This document shows positions 42,206 through 52,540 of a stretch of 64,000 bases of DNA, one piece after another. Below the pieces are notes generated by a model. The model saw nothing but the letters and a program-made list of their open reading frames with translations, did no database searches and was not told the DNA's origin. The stretch is from Vombatus ursinus (Eukaryota > Chordata > Mammalia > Diprotodontia > Vombatidae): positions 58,594,237 through 58,658,236 of the forward strand of contig NW_020954556.1 of NCBI RefSeq assembly GCF_900497805.2, written 5' to 3'. The translations under genes and the position numbers were made by a program. The stretch's first letter is position 1. Every line of letters starts with the position of its first letter.

Positions 42206-43300
42206 CCTTCTAGCCTCTCTAATAAAACAGAATATAGGGAGCCTTCCCTCAAGCCTTTTCACCTTTTTTTCCAGTTATTCATGGGCTCAGGATTTGAATT
42301 CAAGTCCTCTCATTTAAAACCTGTTCCACTCCTGCAGAGATTACACTTAATATTCACCAACTTGGTGATTGCTTTGTTCTGGGAAATAATATCAAATTCC
42401 CTACAAATAACTGGAACACTTCCCTTAGTTTTCACAACTCTGCTAGCTGCAGAGAAGCCAGGTCCCTCAGGGTTGTATCTGAGTAGTGCCAGGAGGCCTA
42501 ACTTCCAGTATTTCTCCAGATCGCTCTCTCTCCCCTCAGTGTTATCTCTGGACTAATTTGTCCAGGTGTTAACACCTGATTGATTAGCCAGCTAAGCAAT
42601 CCTCCCTCCAGTCTGACACTTAGTGCACTGCACTTAGTGCAAAGCAAATACGATTAGCAAAATGACCAACAGCTTCTACTGAAAATGAGAGGATATCTTG
42701 GAACACAATATTCCAAAAGGCAATACAATCAAGGCTTACAATCAAGACTGATTTACCCTGCAAAGTAGAGTATAATCCTAAAGAGGGAGGAAAAAAACTA
42801 ATGGAATAGAAGACTTTTTTTTTGTTTGGTTTGTTTTGTTTTGTTTTTTGGCAAGGAATAGGAGACTTTCAAGCATTTCTGATGAAAAGATGAGAGCTGA
42901 GTAGAAACTTTGCAATGCAAACAAGAGGCCAGAAAAACAGAGAAATGCAAATGTATTGGAGTAACGAGAAGAGGCTGTGTGTTTTACTGCTATTATTCTA
43001 ATAGAGGGAAAAGAAACAAGCATCCTTTAAGAATTTTAATGTCTTCCAAAGGTATTGAGGGAGTTACATAAACATACCTTACATTGCTGAGCTCTTCTGA
43101 TATAGCAGACCCCTGATATTGCTAATCAGAAAGCTTGTTTTCTTTCTGGACCATGTACCCAAGAGAAGCTACGGAAACGCATTAAACTGGCCTCTCCCTC
43201 CTGCTCAGCGGAGTATCCAGTTCACAAGATGGTAGGGGGTCTCTTTCCAGCATTTGCTCTAAACTAGGTGATTACTAAATATGGCTGCTGACTTCAGACG
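42206..43300. other. Non-repeat stretch with a palindrome
   Basis: No repeat family recognised except a GTTTT run at 42826-42850. At 42563-42578 lies a 16-bp perfect palindrome, CAGGTGTTAACACCTG, made of two E-boxes facing each other. At 42617-42641 CACTTAGTGCA occurs twice, 14 bases apart. These could be a regulatory element, an inference only. Confidence 0.35.
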
Positions 43301-43304
43301 GATC

Positions 43305-43508
43305 CCCAGCCCTTTGCAAACCTTAAAGTGTTTTATGTCTTATTTGATCCTCATCACAGTTCTGTGAAGTTGGTGTTACTAGCACCCCCATTTTATATAT
43401 GACAAAACTGAGGCACAAAGAGGTTAAGGGACTTGCCCAGATTCACACAGATAGTAGGATTGCTGACTCTACATAACACACTTTATTCACTGTGTTACCT
43501 GGTTGCCC
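43305..43508 (-). mobile_element. MIR/THER1 SINE
   Basis: TTTGCAAACCTTAAAGTGTT, TTTGATCCTCATCACAGTTC and GGACTTGCCCAGATTCACAC. Confidence 0.8.
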
Positions 43509-43621
43509 ATTGGTGCATGCGTCCCAGAAGTGAAGCTTTGGATGCTCTGGAAACTCATCAAAGGGTCCTTTCCCTCTTGGCTCAGTTGGGTTATTGGTGG
43601 TAGTGGTAGTGGTTTGGAATT

Positions 43622-43876
43622 TGGGCAGCTAGATGGTGCAGTGGAAAGAGTGTTAAGCCTGGAGTCAGGAAAACTCACTTTCCTGAGTATAAATCCATCT
43701 TCAGACACTTACTAGCTGTGTGATCCTGGGCAAGTCACTTAATCCTGTTTGTCTCAGCTTCCTCATCTGTAAAATGAGCTGGCGAAGGAAATTGCAAACC
43801 ACTCCAGAATCAATTGCGAAGAAAACTGCAAATAAGGTCATGTCTGAAAGAGTCAGACATGACTGAACAACAACAG
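43622..43876 (+). mobile_element. Long RTE-tailed SINE
   Basis: GGGCAGCTAGATGGTGCAGT head to GACTGAACAACAACAG tail; the tail part AATCAATTGCGAAGAAAACT is diverged. Confidence 0.87.
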
Positions 43877-44119
43877 TGAGTTTACTCTGGACCAATTAAC
43901 TTCTGAATATTTCCCTTTCTGCCTCCTGGGCTCCTGACTTCAAAGAGTCTCCAGACTGCTGCTCAAATAATGTTTATCACACTCCTACGAGATGCATATT
44001 TGGGAGGGAGAGAGTGGGGAGGGACGCCTTCTGCAGGGCTAATGGTGGGACAGACAAGTCAGCACTTGTCCACTAGGACCTGGGATTTCATCTGTGAAAT
44101 AGAGCAGATTAAATCTAGA
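43877..44119. other. Unassigned stretch
   Basis: No family recognised. Confidence 0.35.
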
Positions 44120-44235
44120 GCGCCTGAGGCAAATAGACTTAAGTGACTTGCCCTGGAGTCACTAGGGGTCCTAGCTGAGAGCTGCGGTCTTCTTACACCA
44201 AATCTACCACATACATAATCCACTGCACCTGGCTT
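44120..44235 (-). mobile_element. tRNA-headed SINE fragment
   Basis: GCCTGAGGCAAATAGACTTA and GTGACTTGCCCTGGAGTCAC; strongly diverged head. Confidence 0.55.
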
Positions 44236-44429
44236 TCCTTCAGCATCGACTTCAGGCACTGAAAAGAAGTCTTATGCCATTCAGAGGTCCAAGTTTTGAC
44301 AACACAGTCCTTGAGATTGAACAATGGGAATGATCCAAAATGGCAGCTGTACAACAATTTTTTGCTACTTGACTTGGGAATGCATCACATTATTTTATAA
44401 ATAAAGCTACTTTTGTAATTTTCAAAATA

Positions 44430-44490
44430 ATAGAAGCATTTACCACAATGCCCGGCACACAGTTGATGTTTAATAAATGATTGTTCTCCT
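44430..44490 (+). mobile_element. L2 terminus
   Basis: CACAATGCCCGGCACACAGT then AATAAATGATTG. Confidence 0.7.
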
Positions 44491-44604
44491 CTTCCCCTCC
44501 CTTTCCCCTCATTCCCTAAGCACAAACCAACTGATGGTAAGGAGAGGTGATTCAGAAGCATGCCAACAGAAAAAGTAAATGTCATAAAATGGACAAAAGA
44601 CACA

Positions 44605-44705
44605 GAATGTTAACTTTGAGGGACTTTTAGAGATTAATATAAACCTCTTCTTTTTATAAATCAGGAAAATGAGGCTCACAGACAAAAAAATGACTTTCCC
44701 CAGCT
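44605..44705 (-). mobile_element. MIR3 fragment
   Basis: TTATAAATCAGGAAAATGAG and flanking tail text, weak. Confidence 0.45.
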
Positions 44706-44905
44706 AAGTCTCACTTTTCTCATCTGTGAAATGGGGATAATTCTAATTCTAGGACCTACCTCAAGTGGTTGTTTGAGGCTCAAATGAGGTGAAGATAGAA
44801 GATAGATACATAGATACATAGATAGACAGACAGATAGATGTGTTATATTGTATAAAAGTGCTTTGCAAACTTTAAAATGCTTTATATAAATTTCAATTAT
44901 TATTC
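44706..44905 (+). mobile_element. MIR 3' part with (GATA)n
   Basis: TCATCTGTGAAATGGGGATA, then an expanded GATA block (44794-44838) inside the MIR tail, then GTGCTTTGCAAACTTTAAAA. Confidence 0.7.
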
Positions 44906-45189
44906 TCTTTTTCTCTTTACTTATTGCAAAAATGATAGTTTGCCCTGTGCAGGCATTTTAGCTAAATGTTACAGAATAAATAACTTGTCCATGAAAGTTA
45001 AATCTATTTTGAGGGAGACAGGATTGCTTGCAAATGACAGGGAGAGTGACTTTCTGTTATTTGGGAACTTTGGAAACAAGGACAAGAAGATGATTGGGTG
45101 TGGACCCGGAAGATGTAAAGGCCCTCGTTGCTATGTGACAAGATCCCATTATCAAAGTGAGAAAGTTCTGGAGAATTCTTTAACTTATA
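44906..45189. other. Unassigned stretch
   Basis: No family recognised. The frame at 44877-45251 (124 codons) begins in MIR and ends in MIR, and is not a gene. Confidence 0.4.
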
Positions 45190-45295
45190 ATAATGATAAT
45201 AGCCCTGACCTGACAGGATTGTTGCCAGGATCAAATGAAGTAATTGCTTAGCAAAGTGCCTACACATAGTAGGCATTTAATAAATGCTTATTCTC
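45190..45295 (+). mobile_element. MIR tail
   Basis: GACAGGATTGTTGCCAGGAT, AAGTGCCTACACATAGTAGG and AATAAATGC. Confidence 0.65.
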
Positions 45296-45413
45296 TTCTC
45301 CTCAGACTGATGTAGCACTCCTTCTGGGTGCACTTTCCCAAGCCCTATTCACAATAGCATTTGGGTCTCTTGAGCAAAATTTTCCTCTCATTCCTTCAAG
45401 ACTTGAGAAGTAA

Positions 45414-45558
45414 GGACAGCTAGGAGGCACAATGGATAGAGCACTGGCCCTGGAGTCAGAAGGACCTGAGTTCAAATCTGGACTCACTAACTGTGTGATC
45501 CTGGGCAAATCACTTAACCCCAATTGCCTTCTCCCCAGACCCCCAAAAAAGAAAGATT
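45414..45558 (+). mobile_element. MAR1-type short SINE
   Basis: GGCACAATGGATAGAGCACT head, GGACCTGAGTTCAAATCTGG, CCCAATTGCCTTCTCC tail, then A-rich. Confidence 0.88.
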
Positions 45559-46002
45559 CAAGAAGTAAACCTGAGGGATTGGAGTTTCTGGTAATGTTGT
45601 TCATGAGCTTCCATCTGACTCTCCCTATATGATCAACAACTATAACTCTATTAGTTTTTACAAAAGTATATTTACTGAAAAGGGATAGCAAAAAAGTAGC
45701 TACAAAATCACAAAATAATCCTCCCCATTCTGGGGGAGTACATTGTCTTCTTGCACATAAACACATATATGTGTATACACATACACACACAAGGGGAAAG
45801 TGGGCTCAAACTTGAAGTGAGCCATGCATATAGAGAACACATGGGACCAGGGGTACCCCACAACTCCTGGCCTTGGGAGACCTTTTCTCCATTGGAGGAG
45901 TCTCCAGAGAGTTTGACACGGGATGAAACGAGTAATGGGAGAGTTGTTCCCTAGATCAACCAGAGCTGGCTCCTTCCAGGATGCATTCTCTTAGCTGCTG
46001 GG
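45559..46002. other. Unassigned stretch
   Basis: Contains a short (CATA)n run near 45760. No gene or family recognised. Confidence 0.4.
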
Positions 46003-46015
46003 CAAATCCACTTCA

Positions 46016-46303
46016 GGGGCAGCTGCACAGTGGACAGAGTGGGACAGTGGACAGATTGGCACAATGGACAGAGCTCAGGCCTTGGAGTCAGGAAGACCCA
46101 TTTTCCTGAGTTCAAATCCATCTCTGACCCTTGCTAGCTGTGTGACCCTGGGCAAGTCCCTTAACCTTATTTGCCTCAGCTTCCTCATCTATAAAATGAG
46201 CTAGAGAAGGAAATGGCAAACTACTCCAGTATCTTTGCCAAGAAAACACCAAAACAGGGTCATGAAGAGTCAGATATGACTGAAAATAATTGAACAACAA
46301 CAA
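46016..46303 (+). mobile_element. Long RTE-tailed SINE with triplicated head
   Basis: Flanked by perfect 10-bp duplications CAAATCCACT (46003-46012, 46301-46310). The A-box side is present three times in tandem (CACAGTGGACAGAG, CAGTGGACAGATTGG, CACAATGGACAGAG between 46025 and 46074). The rest is standard to the (AAC)n tail. Confidence 0.92.
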
Positions 46304-46499
46304 ATCCACTGCTGGGCTGAGTCAGGCAGGTCATTCATCTGCCATCACGGCCCTTTATCAGACTCAGTTGCTGTAGCCATAGGAGTCTAGTTGTTGGAGG
46401 AAACTTGGATGGCTGTGACTGGTCTTTCGGTCATTAAGGCATTCTCTAATTAGAATATTCATTCACCTAAGATTAGCTAAGAAAGAAGACAGACAACAG
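46304..46499. other. Unassigned stretch
   Basis: No family recognised. A match to the end of an LTR-like unit continues to the right. Confidence 0.3.
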
Positions 46500-46900
46500 A
46501 AACAGAGGTACCATTTATTCAGGGATACATGGCAGTCCAGTGGAAGACAGAACAGCCTGCTCCTCTCCACCCAGCAGCTCACACCAGTCATCCTCACTTG
46601 AGAAAATTGCTAGAAAAAAGAGCAAGAAATCCTCTGCTCAACCTTTTACATACACACACAGTTCTGGCTATGCAACTAATCAATCATCAGTCCTGCGCCC
46701 TAAGTCAATAAGAAGATTTTTCATCCTAACTTAGTATGGATCCCTAAGTCAATTGTGTCCAGAAGTTGGCTCACCGAAGCCAACTCACCAAAATGTGTTA
46801 GATTTGAGCTAAGCAACGAACACCCACACCTACTCTATATAACCCAGCAACAATAGCAAATATGAGGATACTCTAAAGCCTGGGTCTTCTCATCATACAG
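46500..46900 (-). mobile_element. Possible old LTR
   Basis: On the complement an AATAAA lies at about 46516-46521 (plus CATTTATTCAGGG), and a TATATAG box near 46840. Composition resembles an ERV LTR. Ends and duplication are not defined, so family and length stay open. An old, worn copy if real. Confidence 0.3.
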
Positions 46901-46929
46901 AAAAAGGTCAGACATTTATTTATTCATAC

Positions 46930-47345
46930 TACCATAGGTTTATACCTAGAAGGGACCTTTGAGGTCATCTAGTTCGACCTTTTCATTTTTAGATGAGAAA
47001 AACTGAGGCTACAAAGGTTAAATGATCTATCTAAGGTCACACAGGTAGTAAGCAACAGATTTAGAATTTGAACTCAGTTCTTCTGATGCTAGATGGCACA
47101 GTGAATAGAGTGAAGTCAGGAAGACTCCTCTTCCTGAGTTCAAATCCAGACTCAGACATTTATTAGCTGTGTGACCCTGGGCAAGTCACTTAACCTTGCT
47201 TGCCTCAGTTCCTCATCTGTAAAATGAGTTGGAGAAGGAAATGGCACACCACTCCAGTATCTTTGCCAAGAAAACCCCAAATGGGGTCACAAAAAGTCAA
47301 ACACGACTGAAAAACAACTTCTTATGCCAAGTCCAACATGCTTCC
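46930..47345 (-). mobile_element. MIR3/THER2 SINE split by a long SINE
   Basis: AGAAGGGACCTTTGAGGTCA tail side, AAGGTCACACAGGTAGTAAG body to 47089, and the head side resumes at 47318 (CTTATGCCAAGTCCAACATG). Confidence 0.75.
47090..47317 (+). mobile_element. Long RTE-tailed SINE inserted in MIR3
   Basis: GATGGCACAGTGAATAGAGT head to CAAACACGACTGAAAAACAA. Flanks CTTCTGATGC (47080-47089) and CTTCTTATGC (47318-47327) are a 9 of 10 target duplication. Confidence 0.92.
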
Positions 47346-47799
47346 CTTGGAGCAAAAGGTCTAAAGGGTCCCCTAAGCTATGGTCCTTACGTGCCACGCT
47401 GCAGAGCAGCCCACAGCACACCCCAAAGGATGTGGCTTGCTAACCACACCCCGTGGCCATAGCAGCACTGCCAAAGAATGTTGGGCCCCAACAAAGAATG
47501 CTCTGAAAGCCATTTAAGAGGCTTCCAGGAAAACCACAGTGGTGGTTCAACACTTGCAATGTGTGTGGGAGGACTCCTGCTTCTCCCCAGCTGAAATTCC
47601 AAACCCTGCTGAGCTTCCACTGAGTTCTAGCACTTGTTACAAAGGGGTTCAGAGAGAAGCCTCATTTGTATTCTGGTCACATGAAGACCCAGGCACACCT
47701 GCTGGTCTCCCAGACCGTATGCCCTGGAAACCCCTAGCTAGGGGATGTCCTCAGATTCCTAAGTTATAAGAGCTAGAAGAGCCCTTTATTAAAGACTAG
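47346..47799. other. Unassigned GC-richer stretch
   Basis: More GC than its flanks, with CCATTTAAGAGGC near 47511. Could be an eroded LTR or unique DNA. The frames here (75-77 codons) have no motif. Confidence 0.35.
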
Positions 47800-48385
47800 G
47801 CAGTATAGGTCAGTGGAAAGACCGTTGGATATGGACCAGGGTCAAAATCCTCCCCTTCAGTCAGTCAATCAACTAGCATTTATTAAGTGCCTACTATGTG
47901 CCAGGTACTGTGCTAAGTGCTGGGGATACAAAGAAAGGCAAAAAACAGTCAGTGACCTGGGAGGAGCTCCCAATCCAATGGGGGAAACAATATAGAAACA
48001 GCTTTGTTCAAACAAAATATAAATAGGATAAATTGGGAGAAGTCTCTGAGAGAAGGCAGTTAGATTATGTAGGACTGAGAAGAGTTTCTTACACAAGGTA
48101 GGGTTTTAGATGGGACTCAAAGGAAGCCAGGGAAGCCAGGAGGGGGTGGTAGGGAGGGAGAGAATCCCAGGCATGGGGGAAAGCCCGTAAAAACACTCAG
48201 AGCCAAGAGATGGAGAGTTGTGTTCAAGGAGCAACAGGAACACCTTGTCACAGACTACCTGTTAATTATCCTGGGGAAGTCATTTATCTCCTCTGTCTTT
48301 CTGTTTCCTCACCTGTAACAAGAAGAGGTTACATTGAAACACCTTAAAATCCCCTTTCTGTTGCAAAGCTATGACCCAATTGCTC
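47800..48385 (+). mobile_element. MIR3/THER2 SINE split by L2
   Basis: The head GGTCAGTGGAAAGACCGTTG is separated from its body GGGGAAGTCATTTATCTCCT (48273) by the L2 copy. Confidence 0.7.
47858..48242 (-). mobile_element. L2 LINE 3' portion
   Basis: CTACTATGTGCCAGGTACTG, AAGTGCTGGGGATACAAAGA, GGAAGCCAGGGAAGCCAGGA and CCCAGGCATGGGGGAAAGCC. Low divergence for an L2. Confidence 0.88.
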
Positions 48386-48414
48386 CATTTTACAGATAAC
48401 GTTAGTGACGGACA

Positions 48415-48545
48415 TTTATATAGGAATGAACTTTAAGGTTTACAAAGCATTTTAAATGCATTGTTTGGTGGGGAAACTGAGGTAGAAGAAAAATGACGGA
48501 GAGGACAAGTGACTGTCCCAAGATGGTGGCCAAACAGGGAACTCA
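48415..48545 (-). mobile_element. MIR fragment
   Basis: AACTTTAAGGTTTACAAAGC and GGGGAAACTGAGGTAGAAGA. Confidence 0.6.
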
Positions 48546-48554
48546 GTTCAGTTT

Positions 48555-48710
48555 TCTTTCAATCAATCAAACAGCCAGCAATGGTGTATGAAGTGCCTAC
48601 TAAGTGCCCAACACTCTGTTAGTTTCTGGGCATAAAAAGACAAAAATGGCATGGGATCTGTCCTGAAAGAATTTACTTTCTACCAGGCTGAGACAACACA
48701 TACACAGAAT
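48555..48710 (-). mobile_element. L2 3' end
   Basis: AAGTGCCTACTAAGTGCCCA, CTGAAAGAATTTACTTTCTA. Confidence 0.75.
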
Positions 48711-48851
48711 GTATATATAACATACATGAAAAAATGAACACATAAGCATAAATAAAAGTATATAAAACTATTCAAGATAAACACAAGATAATTGGATGGG
48801 GAGAGAAAAGCATCGTGAATGACCTTTTTTTTTGTTTGTTTGTTTTTGTTA

Positions 48852-49280
48852 TATGGCACCTGGGGATGCAGTAGATAGAGTGCAGGTACTGGAGTCAAGA
48901 AGACCTGAGTTCATATTTGACCTCAGACACTACCTGTGTGACCTAGGCAAGTCACTTAATCTGTCTGCCTCCGTTTCCCCATCTGTAAAATGGGGATAAT
49001 AATAGCACCTACCTATTGTTTACGATACTGTTGTTGGGGTACACATTGTTCTTCTAGTTTTACTATACATTGCCTGAGTTCATAGAATTTTTCCCAGGCT
49101 TCTCTGAAATCATCCCCATCATCATTCTTACAGCACAACGATATCATATCACATTGATAATTTATTTAGCCATTGATGAACATCCTCTCAAGTGTGAGGA
49201 CTAAATGAGAAAGTAATTGTAAATCTCTTAGAATAGTTCTTGACACATACTAGGTTCTATGTAAATGTTAGTTATTATTA
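48852..49280 (+). mobile_element. MIR/THER1 SINE split by L1
   Basis: Body CATCTGTAAAATGGGGATAA to CACCTACCTATTGTTTACGA, then L1 text, then the tail GTGTGAGGACTAAATGAGAA and TGACACATACTAGGTTCTAT. Confidence 0.75.
49040..49190 (-). mobile_element. L1 3' UTR fragment inserted in MIR
   Basis: CTCTGAAATCATCCCCATCA and AATTTATTTAGCCATTGATG, followed by AACATCCTCTC, match the L1 3' UTR in antisense. Confidence 0.6.
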
Positions 49281-49719
49281 TGATATAAGTTGGGGAAGCC
49301 TTTCAAAACTCCTTGATCTGTTCCTTCCCTTTTGATTAGGTAGAGATACCCAATGCTCAAACAAATTGTAGGTATCAGTTCAGGTTTCAAGAATCTTCTG
49401 CAGACTCTAGATCTGTGGAGTGTCTACCATGAATTGATACATTCATGCTAAGATCAGACCAAAGCAGTGGCCTAGAATCATTTTTATTGATTGTGCCTTG
49501 CCCAGAATCTCAGCATTCTGAAATTGGAATCCCATATCTGACTGCTCATAAAATGTTCTCTATGGTTTCTGAGTAAAGGGTGCCCCGTAAACACTTTAGA
49601 GATTTGTTGTTATTTATGGATGGGGATAAACATGGCCTTCATTTAAAGACTTAGTATTCTTTAAAAGGGAAATTGGGGGTAGCTTGATTTTTCTCAACCA
49701 AGATTTTTATGTGAATGAA

Positions 49720-50005
49720 TGGAAAAGCATTTATTGTTTATCTTTTTTTTTTTTTAAGTGAGGCAATCGGGGTTAAGTGACTTGCCCAAGGTCACACAGC
49801 TAGTACATGTCAAGTGTTTGGTCTGAGGCCGGATTTGAACTCAGGTCCTCCTGACTTCAGGGCTGATGCTCTATCCACTGTGCCACCTAGCTGCCCCTTT
49901 CTTGTTTATCTTGTGCCAAGTGTTGTGATAAGCACTGAGGATACCAATAGAAAAGGAAGACGGTCTCTGCTTTCAAGGAGCTCCTCTTCTAATAGGGGGT
50001 AACAC
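49720..50005 (-). mobile_element. L2 3' end split by MAR1
   Basis: GAAAAGCATTTATTGTTTAT on the left, then CTTGTGCCAAGTGTTGTGAT and TTTCAAGGAGCTCCTCTTCT on the right of the SINE. Confidence 0.8.
49744..49901 (-). mobile_element. MAR1-type short SINE inserted in L2
   Basis: T14 tail complement, CGGGGTTAAGTGACTTGCCC body, GCCACCTAGCTGCCCC head. Perfect flanking duplication TTGTTTATCT (49734-49743, 49902-49911). Confidence 0.95.
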
Positions 50006-50009
50006 ACAC

Positions 50010-50254
50010 ATATAGAAGGTTTTGACTTCAAGGCAGATGGAAAGATTCAATGATTCCTAGATACAGTAGCAAAGTAGATGGAAATTCATTTCCCCTAATG
50101 CCATTTCCACTGAGCAAAATCATATCAGCTTTTGCCTTTGAGCTATTAGACAGTGACAAGGACTTTCATATGAGAACTTTCTTTCCCAGATCTTCAGGAG
50201 TTGTGGCTGCTGAGGAGATAGAGCTTTATCACTCATAGAAGCAGTTTCTAGGGT
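50010..50254. other. Unassigned stretch
   Basis: No family recognised. Confidence 0.35.
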
Positions 50255-50590
50255 AAACTTTCATAGAGGTTAGTTCTTGGGATGATGGTGGTAGACCCTG
50301 GGCTGGAAGCAGGGCTAGCAATCTGGGGAAAAGGGGGACAGGGCACTGCTATTCCTAAAGACTGGTTTGCAGATCCTTTAGGTGACAGGTGGTTGACAGT
50401 TGGTGGGGTTGGCTGGGCCCTTCTACATAGAGGTTTGCTTCCCTGAATGATGGCTTTGGTCTGGAAGCATAATTAGTAATCTCCTTGAAAAGGCATCTTG
50501 GATACATAAGCAATGCTCACTGTTAGGAATTTCCCCATTTAGAGGCAGGATGGTGATGGAAGATCACCGGGCAAAAAGAAAAAGAGTAAG
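50255..50590 (+). repeat. Degenerate tandem duplication, about 165 bp
   Basis: CATAGAGGTTAG...GGATGATGG...CTGGAAGCAGGGCTAGCAATCTG (50263-50326) recurs as CATAGAGGTTTG...GAATGATGG...CTGGAAGCATAATTAGTAATCTC (50427-50483). Each full string is split here; spacing is about 165 bases. No function is evident. Confidence 0.55.
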
Positions 50591-50756
50591 TCTTCTTTAA
50601 GAAAGATCTTTGTCTCCTTAAAGCCTTTTGAACTGTTAAATTAGCCTGGGAGAGATACATTCACCTACCTATTTGAATTACATGTATCTGCTGGGGGCCT
50701 AACCTGTGCATTGTAGGATGACAAGTCTGGAGCTAGAAGGGACCTTTGAAGTATTT

Positions 50757-51450
50757 GAATCTAATCTATTGTTTAATAAACCCAAAGATACCAGCTATTG
50801 GAATAAGAATTCACTATTCCACAAAAGCAGTGAAAACTGGAAAGTAGTCTGGCAGGAACTAGGTATAGATCAGCATCTCATACCATTTACCAAGATGAGC
50901 TTTGAATGGTTAGATGATTTAGACTTAAAGAATGACATCAGAAGCAAATTAGAAGGGCATGGAAGAAGTTATTTGTCAAGTCTATGGATAGGGTAAGAGT
51001 TCATGACCAAATAAGAGATAGAGACATTCACAGGAAGCAAAATGGACTATTTTTATTATATAAAATTTTAAAGTTTTTTTTTCATAAACAAAACCAATAC
51101 AACTAAAAGTAGAAGAGAAACAAGAAATGGGGGAAATTTTGCTGCAAATTTCTCTGATAGGCCTCTTTTCTAAATTGTTTTCCAAAAGGGCTAGACCAGT
51201 TTACAGATTCACAAACAGTACATTAAAGTAACTGTTTTCCCAAAGCCTCTCCAGCACTTGTCATTTTCCATTATTTTGGTCAACTTTGCCATTCTGATGG
51301 GTGTGAGGTGGTACCTGAGAATTGTTTGAATTTGCATTTCTCTAATTATTAGCAATTTAGAACTTTTTTTTTCATATGGCTACTGATAGCTTAGATGTCT
51401 TCCTCTCAAATTTATGTATTCATATCCTTTGGCCATTTATTATTTGGGGA

Positions 51451-51486
<36 letters not shown>

Positions 51487-51640
51487 TTGGGGGGAAGAGG
51501 AACACATGACCAAAGTGGGAATTTGTTTTTCTTGACTATACATGTTTGTAATAACGGTTTTGTTTGTTTATCTGCTTGCTTTCTCAATTTGAGAGAGAAA
51601 GAAGACAGATTGTAATTTGAAAAAAGAATTTAATTTTTTA
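50757..51640 (+). mobile_element. L1 fragment with an internal inversion
   Basis: 50757-51175 reads as plus-strand L1 ORF2 (NKPKDTSYWNKNSLF, WKVVWQELGIDQHL, SKLEGHGRSYLSSLWIG). 51170-51455 is the next ORF2 segment in reverse (antisense CTCTCCAGCACTTGTCATTT, GATGGGTGTGAGGTGGTACC). After a (GT)n block, 51485-51640 reads as plus-strand 3' UTR with an A-rich end (CTTGACTATACATGTTTGTA). So the middle piece is flipped in place. The join at 51165-51178 shares TTCTAAATT. Confidence 0.7.
51452..51485 (+). repeat. (GT)n microsatellite
   Basis: About 16 GT units, located exactly at the distal border of the inverted L1 piece. Confidence 0.95.
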
Positions 51641-51649
51641 AAAATCATG

Positions 51650-51796
51650 GGGAACAGCGGGATGACGCAGTGGATAGAGCACCAGCTTGGAGCCGGGAGG
51701 ACCTGAATTCAAATATGGCCTCAGACACTTACTAGCTGTGTGCTCCTGGGCAAGTCACTTAACACTGATTGCCTCCCTCCCCCTCCCCACCCCACC
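51650..51796 (+). mobile_element. MAR1-type short SINE
   Basis: Flanked by AAAATCATGG (51641-51650) and AAAATCATAGG (51797-51807). Carries GCAGTGGATAGAGCACCAGC head and a C-rich tail. Confidence 0.9.
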
Positions 51797-51954
51797 AAAA
51801 TCATAGGATCCATAAGTACTTAGTCAATTAGTCATCAAGAAGCACAAAGCCACTTAGTAAATTTTATGCCATAGTACCCACAAGATGGAGGCCAGTGTCA
51901 AGTATCCTAACATCCATTTATAAACATAATCTAGAGCCCTGAGATTCAATTCAG

Positions 51955-52540
51955 CAAACATCAATCGATTCACCATCAAAGATTTAAGCGCCTAGTATGT
52001 GCCGGATATTGTGCTGAGTGCAGGTGATACAAAGACAAAAATGAGATCATCCCTGCTCTTTATGAGCTTATAGTCTACAGGGGAGACATAATATCTACTC
52101 CCCTCACTCCCCCCATAAGGAAACAGCCTGGGGTAGAGAATCAAGTGACATATTGGAGGCAGGAAGACCTAGGTTCAAAGCTTGCTTCAGACACTAACTA
52201 CATGACCCTAGGCAAATGACTTAGGCCTCAAGTCCCTCATCTGTAAAATGGATGGTGTTGGACTTGATGGCCTCTACAATCTCTTCAGGAATAAATTTAT
52301 GATCCTAAGTAAATGCAAGATACACAGATTTAGATAGATTGATAGATAGATAGACACAAGGTCTTTGGAGGATGAGGGATTGAGCAGTGATGAAACTGAG
52401 AAAAACTATGAAACTTATGTTAAAGGAAGTGATATTGGACTGAGCCTGACAATAAAAAGAATTTCCGAGGAGTGTAAGTGAGGAAGGATAGCATTCCAAG
52501 GTGGGAGGGAAATAGAGACGTTGGTATTTAATCCTTCTGG
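51955..52540 (-). mobile_element. L2 LINE split by MIR3
   Basis: The 3' end (CGCCTAGTATGTGCCGGATA, TTTATGAGCTTATAGTCTAC) runs to 52095. Further antisense L2 (GATATTGGACTGAGCCTGAC, GGATAGCATTCCAAGGTGGG) resumes at about 52370. Confidence 0.75.
52125..52310 (+). mobile_element. MIR3/THER2 SINE nested in L2
   Basis: GGAAGACCTAGGTTCAAAGC, CATGACCCTAGGCAAATGAC and GTTGGACTTGATGGCCTCTA. Confidence 0.75.

Noticed and set aside
42140-42556. 138-codon plus-strand frame
   Set aside because: Begins in a MIR tail and continues through unassigned DNA without motif, conserved start context or splice signals.
45302-45790. 162-codon minus-strand open frame
   Set aside because: It runs through the antisense of a MAR1 SINE and a CATA repeat; the codons are repeat-derived.
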